Below are positions 54,860 through 64,000 of a DNA stretch of 64,000 nt, one piece after another. This DNA comes from Heligmosomoides polygyrus polygyrus. Lineage: Eukaryota > Nematoda > Chromadorea > Rhabditida > Heligmosomidae. The stretch's first letter is position 1. Every line of letters starts with the position of its first letter. Where the stretch lies: contig OX377205.1 in assembly GCA_947396885.1 (NCBI GenBank), positions 29,637,899-29,701,898 of the forward strand, given 5' to 3'. Under the pieces are notes generated by a model. That model ran no database searches and was not told the DNA's origin. It saw nothing but the letters and a program-made list of their open reading frames with translations. The position numbers and the translations under genes are program-made.

Positions 54860-55850
54860 TGCCTTTTTTATTCTAATTAACAATGGAGAGCTGATTTCAG
54901 ATCTTGGCTCGACCTATTCCTTTACCTTGACGCGTTCCAAAAAAATGGCTCCTTGCACTACGGAATATACTTACGACTTCGCGACCACGCACAAAGATAA
55001 GCCACCTCAGAAAGGCTCTCTAAAGATCTATTACTATCGTTGGTAGGTTTTCGAAATGTTCGCTTTTCAACCTTTTCTCCACGTCATATAAGGCAAAAAC
55101 CCTGCGTTAAAAGAAGAAATGTCAACTTCTTTTGTGAGTGTTTGAGGAAGTTTTGTTGGGTCTCATTTTTCAAAAAAGAATTAGATCGGTGATATGCTTA
55201 AGCACAAAGGACTCCCCAAGATCTTATGTGGTGTTGAAGCTCTGCCCAAAGACACAAGGCTAAAATTCCACTCATTAGATATCCGTTTGATCATATGCTT
55301 TATGTCATTTTGGAGGGTCTGTGCAATTCAGAAAGTCTGCGAAAAAAGAATGTAATTTTCGGGTCTTTAAAATAGGCCTTGACGAATTTGAAGTCAAACT
55401 GGGCATCCTTCCAAATCAAAAAGAATGCCTACCAGGTAAAACCAAACACTTTCTATGAACGCTAAAATAATTTTTTCTCCGATGAAGACTTAGAATGACT
55501 TTTTGACATTTTTAGTTTACCTGCTCTTAAAATTGAACGCACATTTGAAGCATTACAAAGTGCTCTTCCTAATAAGAGATAATGGTTTAATGTTGGTGTT
55601 GCAAATGTATTGCAAAGTGAAAGAAAACTCTTTTTTAATGCGTTGAAAAATACATTCCGCCTGGCATTTGGTTAGGCCGTCACAATTTTCATTCGATTTC
55701 TTATAGTGCAAATGCTGCTTACTTGAAAAAGCAAAGTGAAGATGTGTGCTTTTTAATTGTCTTTGATATACCGTTAGCTAGTGAGAAGTGGGTAACTCTG
55801 TGTAAAAGTTGTCGCCTTCCCGAACTCTAAAGTAGGCTTTAAACTATTAT
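54860..55850. other. No recognisable gene
   Basis: AT-rich; no family signature or repeat end. Confidence 0.45.
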
Positions 55851-55852
55851 TA

Positions 55853-57560
55853 TACCATTTTCAGTTCAAATTCAACGTTTTCGAAATCAAATTCAATGTT
55901 TTCGAAATCAAATTCAATGTTTTCGAAAACGAATTCAACGTTTTCGAAATCAAATTCAATGTTTTTGAAATCAAATTCAACGTCTTCTTTGCAAGCTGTA
56001 CGTTTCAATGTTTACTTCCTCTCAAAAAATTCAAACATTCAGAAGAGGCTATCCAACGAAAATTAGAAACAACTAGCAAGTTAAGCAGGCCAGGCACTTC
56101 ATTAGTGATGCGACACAAGTACATAGTAGTGAGCAAACTAAGCGACACACCTATACAGTATGATAAACAGTACAGCAATACAACAATAACTATTCAAAAT
56201 AGCACAATGAGCGAGTGAAAGTAAATCATGTACTGTTGAATCTTTGCCCTGCTGCAGCTGCTGTCATGTTTACCATCATGTGGAGGACGTAGTTTGCACA
56301 ATCTTGCTGCGATACAGAATGAACACCCTCTTCAATAACTTCGGCCAGCGTCCTCTCCGCGACAGGATTACTTAGGAGGCGCCTCGCCGTAGCATTCACT
56401 TTTGAAAAAACGTTTTCCGCAGGATTAAGCATGTAAGAGTATGGCGACAAAACTTTAAGATGTATGATTGTCCCATAATTGTCCGCAGGTCGTCCGCTTT
56501 GTGAATCCTGGCGTTGTCCATGATCAGCCACGGCCATTATTCATCTCTTCGTTGTCGCGAATTCGGCTCAAAAGTTCTTCAATGAACTTGCAAAATTTGG
56601 CACTGTTGCATGTGCCATCACTGATAACTTTCCAGTGGAGGATTCCGGTGTTGTTCATGGCAACGATTAGCGTAATCATACGACCTTTCATTGTGGGTAC
56701 AACGACATTGGCTCGTGTTCCTTTCTTTGAGCGAGCCTGGGTGCGTCGTAAATAAAGGTTGAAACCGCTCTCGTCAGCGAATACGCATTTCTGCTTGTCT
56801 GGTGGTGCGTGCTGCACAAAGTCGAGGGCGTAGGCTTGCCGACTCGCGATGGTTCTATCGCAGTTGACGCGGTCAAGCTCCCGGTGGCATTTTTTAAGTG
56901 TGATCTGGAGTTTCCTTAGAGCGTTGAAAATCGTAGCAACTGACACGTCGAGGTTTTTTTCGTCCTTGAGAAATCCTCGCATCTGCGCCAAGGTGTGCTG
57001 TGGATGCCGCTCGACGACCTCTTCGATGAAACGCAAGACTTCATCGGTAAGCTTTTTCGGTCTGGTACCTGCAGATTGAAAATTGAGTACTGAAACAACG
57101 AGTGACTGAGTATGAACTCAAACCCTTACCTCCGCGAGGGCGCTCAACAATTTCTCCATCTCGTTTGTATGAGTTGATGATGTTTCGAGCAGTGTTCTCG
57201 TTGATATCAGCATCTTTAGCAGCATCGTGTGTGGTCATTCCGTTGACGAACACAGCAGCACCAAGATCTCCTTCTGGCTTCGAGACACTCGACTGTGTGT
57301 TCCGCGTCGCCGGCTTTGTTGAACGTCTTGATCATCGGTGCTAATGTTGTCTGCAAGCACGGCGAATCGCGCAATGGCAAGAAAGAGTGGAGGGGTCGGC
57401 TTATATGATACGGAGGAGATTTCAGAGGAACGTTGAAATTGATTTGTAAAACATTGAATTTGATTTCGAAAACGTTGAATTCGTTTTCGAAAACATTGAA
57501 TTTGATTTCGAAAATATTGAATTTGATTTCGAAAACGTTGAATTTGAACTGAAAATGGTA
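55853..57560 (-). mobile_element. Tc1/IS630-type transposon with iterated TIRs
   Basis: Ends TACCATTTTCAGTTCAAATT on both sides (inverted), with TA flanks (55851-55852, 57561-57562). The TIRs are about 120 bp and are themselves made of four to five near-identical 21-24 bp units (TTTTCGAAATCAAATTCAAT), one of them in a mirrored GAAAACGAATTC form. Inside is a transposase gene on minus with a small intron. Confidence 0.85.
56226..57253 (-). pseudogene. Tc1/IS630-family DDE transposase, one intron, frameshifted
   Basis: Exon 1 (57253 to about 57131) encodes a paired-like HTH: 'GMTTHDAAKDADINENTARN' and 'RDGEIVERPRGG'. A short intron (GTAAGG...CTGCAG, about 57068-57130) follows. Exon 2 has a second HTH ('HTLAQMRGFLKDEKNLDVSV') and the catalytic core: 'VFADESGFNL' (first D), 'LIMDNARIHKADDLRTIMG' (second D) and 'SPYSYMLNPAENVFSK' (E). 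The second-D block lies in a different frame from both neighbours, with shifts near 56540 and 56450. They compensate each other, so either two indels killed the gene or they are sequence errors. C-terminus at 56226. Confidence 0.82.
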
Positions 57561-57564
57561 TATA

Positions 57565-58118
57565 TTTCTCCTTAAAAATAAAAATTTTGCGAAATTTCAT
57601 ATAGTATGCTCCTTTTTAGGCATCTAAATTTAAAAAAATTCAAAGAATTGATATCAAATTTTTCTTCACCGGAGAATTACTCTAACCGTCTGGGAGAGTC
57701 TTGTTTGATCTGGAAGGTTCTGGTTGTGATCTGAAGGATGTTCAGTTTGATTTCAAACCTTCAAGCCTTAGAATAGTGCTCAGTCTGATTGGAAAAGTGT
57801 TCTGTTTGATGTGTCACGTTGTATATACATACATATCGTGCTCTGCGGAATGTTGTCACGCCGTCATATCAATCCAGCAACGACTGCATAAAACCTTGGT
57901 CTCGCATTCTAATGAGAATTGTCCCTAGCAAGTCATGGGCTTAATCAAGCTCGGACGGTATCGGTCCTTAGAACTGTACGATTACTTTCGTCAACGACTT
58001 GTGTGAATTTTTTTTTGCGACAGTGAACCAAATTAGTGCCAGCTCACTCATAGCCTGTATCTCTTGGTCGTACGAAAGCGCTGCTCAGGTTTTGTGCAGT
58101 TGCACAGTCAGGTTTCAG
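57565..58118. other. Spacer before host exons
   Basis: Contains loosely repeated 'TTTGATCTGGAAGGTTC / TTTGATTTCAAACCTTC / CTGATTGGAAAAGTGTTC' pieces (57700-57810), possibly a decayed minisatellite. No exon identified. Confidence 0.4.
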
Positions 58119-58191
58119 GGAGAGCAGAAAACTTCCTGTCGAATTTGATGAAGTACTCCAGCTGGCAAGGCTCTACAAGCCAGGGAAGACA
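58119..58191 (+). CDS. Exon of unidentified protein
   Basis: Acceptor GTTTCAG, donor ACA|GTGAGT. One leading base completes the codon left by the exon ending at 51945, then 'ESRKLPVEFDEVLQLARLY' and 'KPGKT'. Phase fits on both sides. Too short for a simple ORF search. The intron before it would be about 6.2 kb and contains FB3 and the Tc1/IS630-type element. Confidence 0.58.
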
Positions 58192-58252
58192 GTGAGTTGC
58201 ATCAAACGGCCTTAGCTCCTTCGAGAGAGAACGTCCCGAGAGCTCTTTTCAG

Positions 58253-58367
58253 ATATGTGTTAGCGAACGGCGGAAGGAAGTGTTTTCGTTGATTCACATG
58301 TTAGTGACGTACTGCCACTTCCTGAAGGAGCCCATTGACTTCAAAGACGCCTTACAACTCCATACAG
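58253..58367 (+). CDS. Exon of unidentified protein
   Basis: Acceptor CTCTTTTCAG, donor G|GTAAGG. Encodes 'ICVSERRKEVFSLIHMLVTY' and 'CHFLKEPIDFKDALQLHT', a helical segment. The pattern VF..(x9)..L(K/E).x.D..DALxL also appears in the ORF at 2363-2807 ('VFVMAYFAKMLLYLLEKTDD', 'ALVL'). Ends with one spare base. The intron between this and the previous exon is 61 bp. Confidence 0.62.
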
Positions 58368-58679
58368 GTAAGGGAAAATCGGCAATAGTCACAGCAACGT
58401 AGCATCAACGAATATGAAAACCGAGGAAAATGGGTCGGAAATTGACAAGAACGTTTCTTATCGGTCTCCCTGCGGTGCTCACAAATTAAGGGTTACATTT
58501 CCTGCACAAATCAAAATGGAAAAAGGGGAAAATATAATAAGATAGGAGAGATAAAGAATTAGAAGGCAAATGACCTTCTTTGAAAATGCAGCGCTACAAG
58601 TTACCGACAATGAGCATGCTGCAAAACAAAAATGAGGAAATAGTGGAGCTCGCGAGTAGGGATGAAAGCCGGCGTTGAT

Positions 58680-58916
58680 CAATCTCCGCCTGAGATACAT
58701 CTTCTATTCTATGAGATATTGTAGAGCAATCCAAATGCGTATTTGACATAGGCAACGGCTTGAAAACTAGCCAGCCAGTGTCTTTTTTTCCAGACAGGTC
58801 TGGTACAGATTAACCGACCACAGACTGATGGAGGGTTTTATTGGCCTAGGTGGAGGTGTTGTGGAGAATGCCGGCGCCTGGTCCAATTGCGCTACCACCT
58901 CTACTAAGGAAAATGT
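58680..58916 (-). mobile_element. tRNA-derived SINE copy 4, degraded
   Basis: Minus-strand head GGTGGTAGCGCAATTGGACC with the same body blocks as copies 1-3 (CCAGACCTGTCTGG, CAATAAAACC, GCATTTGGATTG). Older and more diverged; duplication not identifiable. Confidence 0.65.
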
Positions 58917-58994
58917 TAGGATCTGTATAAATGACGCACCTTTTTTGAAGCAAAACTTCAAGCATTCATGAATTCAAGGGCAAAGTTTTGAGCA

Positions 58995-59235
58995 ACCTAA
59001 GCACCGCTACAGTCGGCACCCAGTTTCGACAACACATGTACTCTTGAATATCTTGCCCTTGAGCAAACGATTGAAGTGCTTAAAATATGGTTTATCTGAT
59101 GGCGATACGTCTGGTGAGTATACTGGATGATGTCATGTTTAACACCGAGGTCGCTCCACTTCTGGAGTGTTTTTCGTGAGACGTGGTCTCTGGCATTGTT
59201 AAGTGAGAGGTCCGACGTTTGACCACTGCTAGGTT
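58995..59235 (-). pseudogene. Mariner transposase C-terminal remnant
   Basis: Minus strand: 'NNARDHVSRKTLQKWSDLGV' then, one frame over, 'YSPDVSPSDKPYFKHF' and 'LLKGKIFKST'. This is the second/third catalytic aspartate region and C-terminal tail of a mariner transposase, with a frameshift between. The rest of the element is not recognisable. Confidence 0.72.
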
Positions 59236-59283
59236 TGCACGCGCCAGCTTCCTATGCACTTTGTCGGCTTGGTGGAATTACTT

Positions 59284-59965
59284 AGGTATCCGTGTTGATG
59301 GATTCATCCGGTTTAATGGATTCACCGCCATGAGGTCTGTCTAATAGCGCTTAAGCACATCTTGAACATTCATAAGATACCTACTCTTCCTTCCTTCCTT
59401 CCACTCCTGAGTTTTCAAGATGCTGGAGGACTTTCAAAAATGACACCTAAATTTTTTGAAAATCACGAACAGTTTTTCGGAATCTGGAACTTCACCAGTG
59501 ATTTTAGGCAGAGGTCGAGTTCAGGAATCTAATCACGGCTTGTTTAATCTCGAATGTGTGTCTCCAGTAGTGCACTTTTAAAAGACACTTACATTTTGCC
59601 TACGCATTCACAATATTTCCGTGAGGCAGCACAACTTCTCGTATGAGTTCGAATTCAGAGAGCAAAATGAAATAATATGGTCCTTAAAAAGATTTTACGT
59701 TAAATATTTGCCCTAAAACCCTCGAAGATAAAAAAGAATCTCAAAAATCCGTGTTGATGGATTCATCATGTTTAATGGATTCGCCGGTACGAGGTCTGTT
59801 TTGATAGCGCTTGAGCACATATTTAACGTTCAATTTATGAGATACTCACTCTTCCATCCTTCGTTCCACTCCTGAATTTTCCAGATGCTATAGGACTTTC
59901 GAAAATGACACCTAAAATTTTTTGATAATCACGAACAGTTTTTTGGAATTCGAACTTTTTTTGCG
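59284..59965. repeat. Direct repeat pair (59284-59505 and 59750-59965)
   Basis: 'GATGGATTCATC..GTTTAATGGATTC' through 'TCCACTCCTGA.TTTTC', 'AAAATGACACCTAAA' and 'ATCACGAACAGTTTTT' occurs twice in the same orientation, about 470 bp apart, at roughly 85% identity. A duplicated piece of an unidentified repeat. Confidence 0.75.
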
Positions 59966-60184
59966 ATTTTAACCGCCTACACATGTTATTTTTTTCTACT
60001 ATAAGAAACAACTGCACGCTACTACAATAGCAACAGACAATAGCGAATACCGTTCTATACACTTGACACCTTTTTTCGGACTTCCTTCGTCCATGGCCAA
60101 TCGTAGATCTCTTATTGTCTGTCTGTTTTTCTGTACTCTTCTTGTTATTGACTGCACTTAATGTAATAATAATAACGGCAATAA

Positions 60185-60710
60185 TAACAGTTCCACCGCC
60201 GCTAAACATTCCACCAAATAGTGTTCGCGTTTTTTTGCGTCAAATCACGATAACTGCTTCAAAATAAGGATTTCCTGACGAAAATTTACAGCGGCTTCTA
60301 CCATGGTCCACTCTATTATATGGCATGGCGTTCCCATTTTAGAATGAGTCGAAATCTTAAAAGCAGAGGGAAAATTAATGAGCCACTTAACTGCGTTGAC
60401 CTGATTGAGATCCGTGGCTGTGTCTCCCTTAATTATCCTCGGGCAAAACTGGACTTCTCCAATCAAATGTTAAAAATATTGATTGTGCATAAATTTAGTT
60501 CTCTTAATGTTTTTAAGATTCCCCTTCCCCTTAAGACACAATGCGAAATATTAGAGTGGACTATGGTAGAAGCCGCTGTGAGTTTTCGTTAGGAAATCTT
60601 TACTTTGAAGCAAGTTATCATAATGCGACACAAAAAACGCGTTTTTGCATTCTATTAAAACGTGTATTTGGGTGAATGTTTAGCGACGGCGCTGTACTTC
60701 TCCCGTTTCT
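60185..60710. repeat. Inverted repeat element, about 520 bp
   Basis: The left arm 60190-60325 (CCACCGCCGCTAAACATTC ... GCGGCTTCTACCATGGTCCA) pairs with the right arm 60555-60700 (TGGACTATGGTAGAAGCCGC ... GAATGTTTAGCGACGGCG). A further lone copy of the right arm sits at 60775-60905. The middle open frame (60330-60540) has no known domain. Confidence 0.68.
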
Positions 60711-61099
60711 CCAACTGTCTGCTTTTTCCTCTTCACACATACTTCATACTTTATGCCCATTGGTACGTAGGGTGATGTTAGGAGCCTTTGTAAATTTCTG
60801 TGAGAAAACCTTTAGTTTGAACAAAGTTATCATGATGCGACGCAAAAGACGCGTTTTTGCGTCGCCAACATCGTTTGGTTGAATGTTTAGCGGCGGTACT
60901 GTATACACACTACCACAACTCGTTCATACCACCTTTGTCTGTCCATTTGTTGGCAATCAACTTGCAACTATCTCAATTCATCTAATTTCTAACCGGAGTT
61001 TCCACATTACTCACAAGAGGATTGAAAAACGCTCAAACCGAACATATGCCATGTAATCAGGCTCAACAAAAGAAATCTGCCGTATTTCTTTTGTTAATT

Positions 61100-62305
61100 A
61101 TTTATGGCGCACAGTATGTGTAATAAATAAATAAATAAGAATTGAATTGGAAAAAATTCTATTTAAAAAAATCATCATTAGATAGGATTCACAGCAATGC
61201 ACTCCAATATAAACATTCGATGAGTGACACAAATAAAAAGAGGTAAAAGTGCAGTGGCAAAAGCACAACTTTCTTTGCGCACCACTTATTCTAGGGAATG
61301 TTCCCACAGTTTTCGTAGCATAAAATTTTGTTGTTTTTTAGGAACTGTAAACATAAAGAAGCAAGGCAATAACCACCATATTCTTTCACTGTTCTCCATT
61401 TCTCCACCACACTTTTGACACCAGCGGTATAGAGCGCTCCCGACCTTGACTTGAAGATGTTGTTCAACATACATACACCGTCTTCATCAGTAAACATTTC
61501 CTTGCATGTCTCTGGAAAGCGACAGAAAAAATATCGGTATCGGTAATCTGTTGGCACAAGGTCTGGGCTATACGGTGGGTGGACAGTAGTTCCCATTCAA
61601 AGTCGAGTAGCTTCTTATCAGTCACTTTTGCATGTGCGGGCGAGCGTTGTCCTGCAAGAACCGAATCATGCCGTAATTTGGGTGCCTCTGTTCGATTTTG
61701 GCCATCAGTCAGTCTAAGCAGTTGCTGAAAGTAGCGATGAGGGTTGCGCCCTAGCCTTCAGCGAGTGGATGCCTGCTTTTGTTCGTGGCTTAGGCTGCTC
61801 AGTCTTGTCTACCCATTATCTACTACGATTGTTATTGGCGTACATACACCATTTCTGATCTGTGAAGATCGACTTCAGCCAGTTACTCATGAACCTATAC
61901 GAGGGCAAATGGGAAGCCACCTTCTCATGTCACCGACGATAGCTTCCCTTCGGTTCAGGTGGGACCATCTTGGACACCTCACCCAGTTGTCGCAAGTGAT
62001 TGAAGGTGGCGCACTTGTAGGGCCTGTGACAGTTCACGTGTGGTTCTGATCCCAGTTGCCGTTGCAATCAACCAGTCATGGTTGATTTCAGATGGATGGA
62101 CGTCCCAACCAAGCGTAGATTTTGATGTTGAAGCCGTCATGACGAAAGCACGTGAACTCAGCCTCTGCTCGGACCCCGTACCTTCTCCGAATGCAGCGTT
62201 GATGCATCGACTGTATGGGGCTCCCGAATCGCCAGATTTAATGTCACATTGTAGAAGGCCACGAAAGCACTCCTTCCACATTCTGGAGTGGGTTATCTAG
62301 AGAAA
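61100..62305 (-). pseudogene. Mariner element, degraded (different lineage from 43.2 kb)
   Basis: Order on minus: HTH region 'LLQCDIKSGDSGAPYSRCIN' then 'AAFGEGTGSEQR', 'PSEINHDWLIATATGIRTTR', first D region 'FTDQKWCMYANNN', 'MIRFLQDNARPHMQK' (second D), 'LLDFEWELL', 'PPYSPDLVPTDYRY' (third D), and the C-terminus 'FPETCKEMFTDEDGVCMLNN'. Frames change several times and stops are present. TIRs are not clear; the left limit is a guess. Confidence 0.75.
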
Positions 62306-62640
62306 TCGGTTGATGATAGTTATAAACATACACACACCTGATTTACTTCTATTACTCACACTTGCACACGAAAAATGTCTGCGACCCAGTACGAGCAAGA
62401 AAGCATTCAAAAACGGCGAGAACATTTCCTAGAACCTAGTATCCTATCTTACTGCATATGATTCGCCTAATCCGTGGTCGTGTCAGTCACGGGACGGGGG
62501 CTAAAGCCAAGGGGTGCCCTCGACAGGGCGGCGTACGCCAGCCAGGATTTCTTAACCATGGGAGATTACTGGCGAACAATATCCTTACCGGCGAGTCTTC
62601 CAAGTTTGCGATATTTCGAGCGGGCAGCGTATCAGGGTAT
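62306..62640. other. Spacer, possibly start of composite copy C
   Basis: GC content rises from about 62470. No exon or sharp boundary found. Confidence 0.35.
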
Positions 62641-63604
62641 GGATGAGGACCAAGTAACGAGCGCCAGGAATCAAGACGTTTCGCAGACGTCGTGCAATGT
62701 GCGGAATAGGGAAATGCAGAAGGTCTGCCGTAGACGTTGCCCAACGTGCTTAACGATTCCGGGTAAGCGAGACCAGTAAAGAGTAAAGGGGGATCAGGGA
62801 AGAGGAGACCAGTAGAGGGGATCAGTAAAGGGAAACCAGTATCCCAGTTGGGGAGCGGTGCAGTTAAGCAGGACCAGTGTTTTCTATCAATATCGTACAA
62901 CGTGTGTCGGGTTTCTGAAGACGTGCTACAGACGTTGTGGGACGTGTATTATAGTGCAGAAGGGTCATGGGCGTGGTGACACTTGGGCCGAGACTCAGCA
63001 AATGTGTCTTAGATGATATGCAGCATGCGTCGGGATTCTGGACACTAACGTGCCTCCAGATGCAGAAGACGTGCCAGACTTCAGACTTTACGCGGCGTCA
63101 GTCGGGTTTTCAGAAAAGCGTTTAAAGGCTTCGTGCATCGAACATACGCGTGCGTGACTCCCACTCCGTTTCTCTGCCGTCACATGGATAAGGAGGTATT
63201 GGAGGGGGGGGGGTGGGAGAGGTAGAGAAGAGCACTACAGGAATTATAAGGGTATTACTGCCGTGGGACATTAAATGGTATTGACGATCGACCAATAGTG
63301 CTTGATTTTTTTGTTTCTGCAGATTAAGCGCTTCGGAAGGACTATTGCGATTTGTTTCTTGCCACGTAGAATTGTTACTTTGTAGAATAAACCGCGTATA
63401 TGAGATAGGGGCGGACAGGCTTCATAGAAGCATTTTTGGAGATTCTGTAATACCAAATCCGCTTACACTATTCTTTATAGTAAAACCAGCTTTTTACTGT
63501 AATCATAGTAAGAAGGCCTAAAGAAGAAAAGGAGACGGGAGGGCTTTGATGGGGAAAGCCCCATACCAGACGTTTGGCGGCCGCTGGGACGCCTGGACGT
63601 CGGT
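62641..63604 (+). repeat. Composite repeat copy C with end hairpin
   Basis: Module order matches copy B on a smaller scale: 42-bp-type units (62660-62760), a short purine-rich array (GACCAGTAAAGAGT units, 62768-62875), 42-bp-type units again (62885-63085), then the shared end ('TTTAAAGGCTTCGTGC', 'ACTCCGTTTCTCTGCC', 'GGGTATTACTGCCGTGGGAC', 'TTTCTGCAGATTAAG', 'AAAACCAGCTTTTTACT'). The end hairpin lies at 63565-63604. Confidence 0.65.
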
Positions 63605-63615
63605 ATGATGATAAG

Positions 63616-63839
63616 AAATGAATGGGACTGAGGTTTTGTCGAAGGATCACTTCGTACCACCGCTGAGATCCAACAAGGGTTACGCTGCTGCAGTACTGGG
63701 TCTGCTACGTTCTTTATGCGTCATCATTTCAGAAAAATGCAACGGTAGCGTTCTGGATCGAAGTGAGCTGGTTTATGTCATGGCGGTCGTCATGGAGTGG
63801 GCATATCAGTCGCGCAGCGTCACGCCACAACAGAAACAG
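63616..63839 (+). CDS. Exon of unidentified protein, 11 bp after hairpin of copy C
   Basis: Open from 63616, donor CAG|GTAAGA at 63839. An ATG at 63618 is the first possible start, so it may be a first exon. Alternatively the weak acceptor GATGATAAG gives two leading bases that fit the exon ending at 58367. It encodes 'EVLSKDHFVPPLRSNKGYAA', 'AVLGLLRSLCVIISEK', 'SVLDRSELVYVMAVVMEWAY' and 'TPQQKQ'. The GAGGTTTTG start resembles the exon at 51420 in sequence and frame. A likely intron runs to AATATTTCAG (63981), after which the next exon leaves the window. Unspliced, the frame stays open to the end. Confidence 0.58.
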
Positions 63840-64000
63840 GTAAGAGCTCCCGAGCAAACAATGCTAATCGAAAGGGCTAATACGCGTGAAAAGCCGACTT
63901 GTGCGCAGTTGTTTCCATTTGAACGAAGGACGGAGTCGCTGGAAATATTCGGCCCTTTGAACGACATCCCGAATATTTCAGAAACATGTCGAATGGTGCC

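Noticed and set aside
60320..60592. Possible L-domain exon in the 60 kb inverted repeat
   Set aside because: The frame is bounded by the inverted repeat arms, has no splice sites, and the resemblance is limited to leucine content.

Overview
The window is intron- and repeat-rich eukaryotic DNA, best explained as a nematode, probably a clade V (strongylid/hookworm-like) species. I infer this from four things: RTE-type non-LTR retrotransposons and mariner/Tc1 transposons of nematode flavour, splice acceptors of TTTYAG type, exons of a secreted/transmembrane receptor L-domain (irld-like) family that is expanded in nematodes, and very long introns full of foldback elements. There are no rRNA genes, no convincing functional tRNA genes, no bacterial operons and no CRISPR. 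All similarity statements are by eye; nothing was searched or aligned by program.

Layout. 0-13 kb: tail of an RTE element; a composite non-coding repeat (copy A, minus strand) ending in a hairpin at 2034, with an exon-bearing, possibly transposed segment at 2338-3078; 113-bp satellite arrays, 42-bp minisatellites and a C-rich array; a 1.1 kb foldback element carrying tRNA-like heads (5202-6290); two small TTA-flanked hairpin MITEs at 11 kb. 13-22 kb: a Penelope-like fragment, a possible hAT-like shell (13632-16884) with an RTE inside, a tRNA-derived SINE with target-site duplication at 18 kb, a Tc1-like remnant and another RTE fragment. 22.7-43 kb: exons of a receptor L-domain gene on the plus strand. 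Seven exons from 33196 to 43013 join in phase and end in a transmembrane segment and short cytoplasmic tail. Their introns hold several RTE copies, a SINE, a mariner and foldbacks. 43.2-47.5 kb: a mariner with both TIRs and TA duplications, then a 2.7 kb hAT-like element with a near-perfect 8-bp duplication and a degraded RTE nested inside. 47.6-51.4 kb: composite repeat copies (minus then plus; copy B). 51.4-64 kb: exons of an unidentified helical protein on plus (51420-58367 join in phase; a further exon at 63616 starts just after composite copy C), a related exon on minus at 54.5 kb, a 2 kb foldback, an intron-containing Tc1/IS630-type transposon with iterated TIRs, a SINE, mariner remnants and composite copy C.

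How it fits together. The host content I can support is (i) the L-domain receptor gene and (ii) a fast-diverging, unidentified exon family. Members of (ii) sit 10-33 bp downstream of the hairpin end of composite repeats A, B and C, always in sense orientation with the repeat. Non-coding sequence conserved beside strongly diverged exons is the most unusual feature of the window. The rest is a layered record of transposition: SINE in foldback, RTE in hAT, mariner beside and inside the receptor gene.
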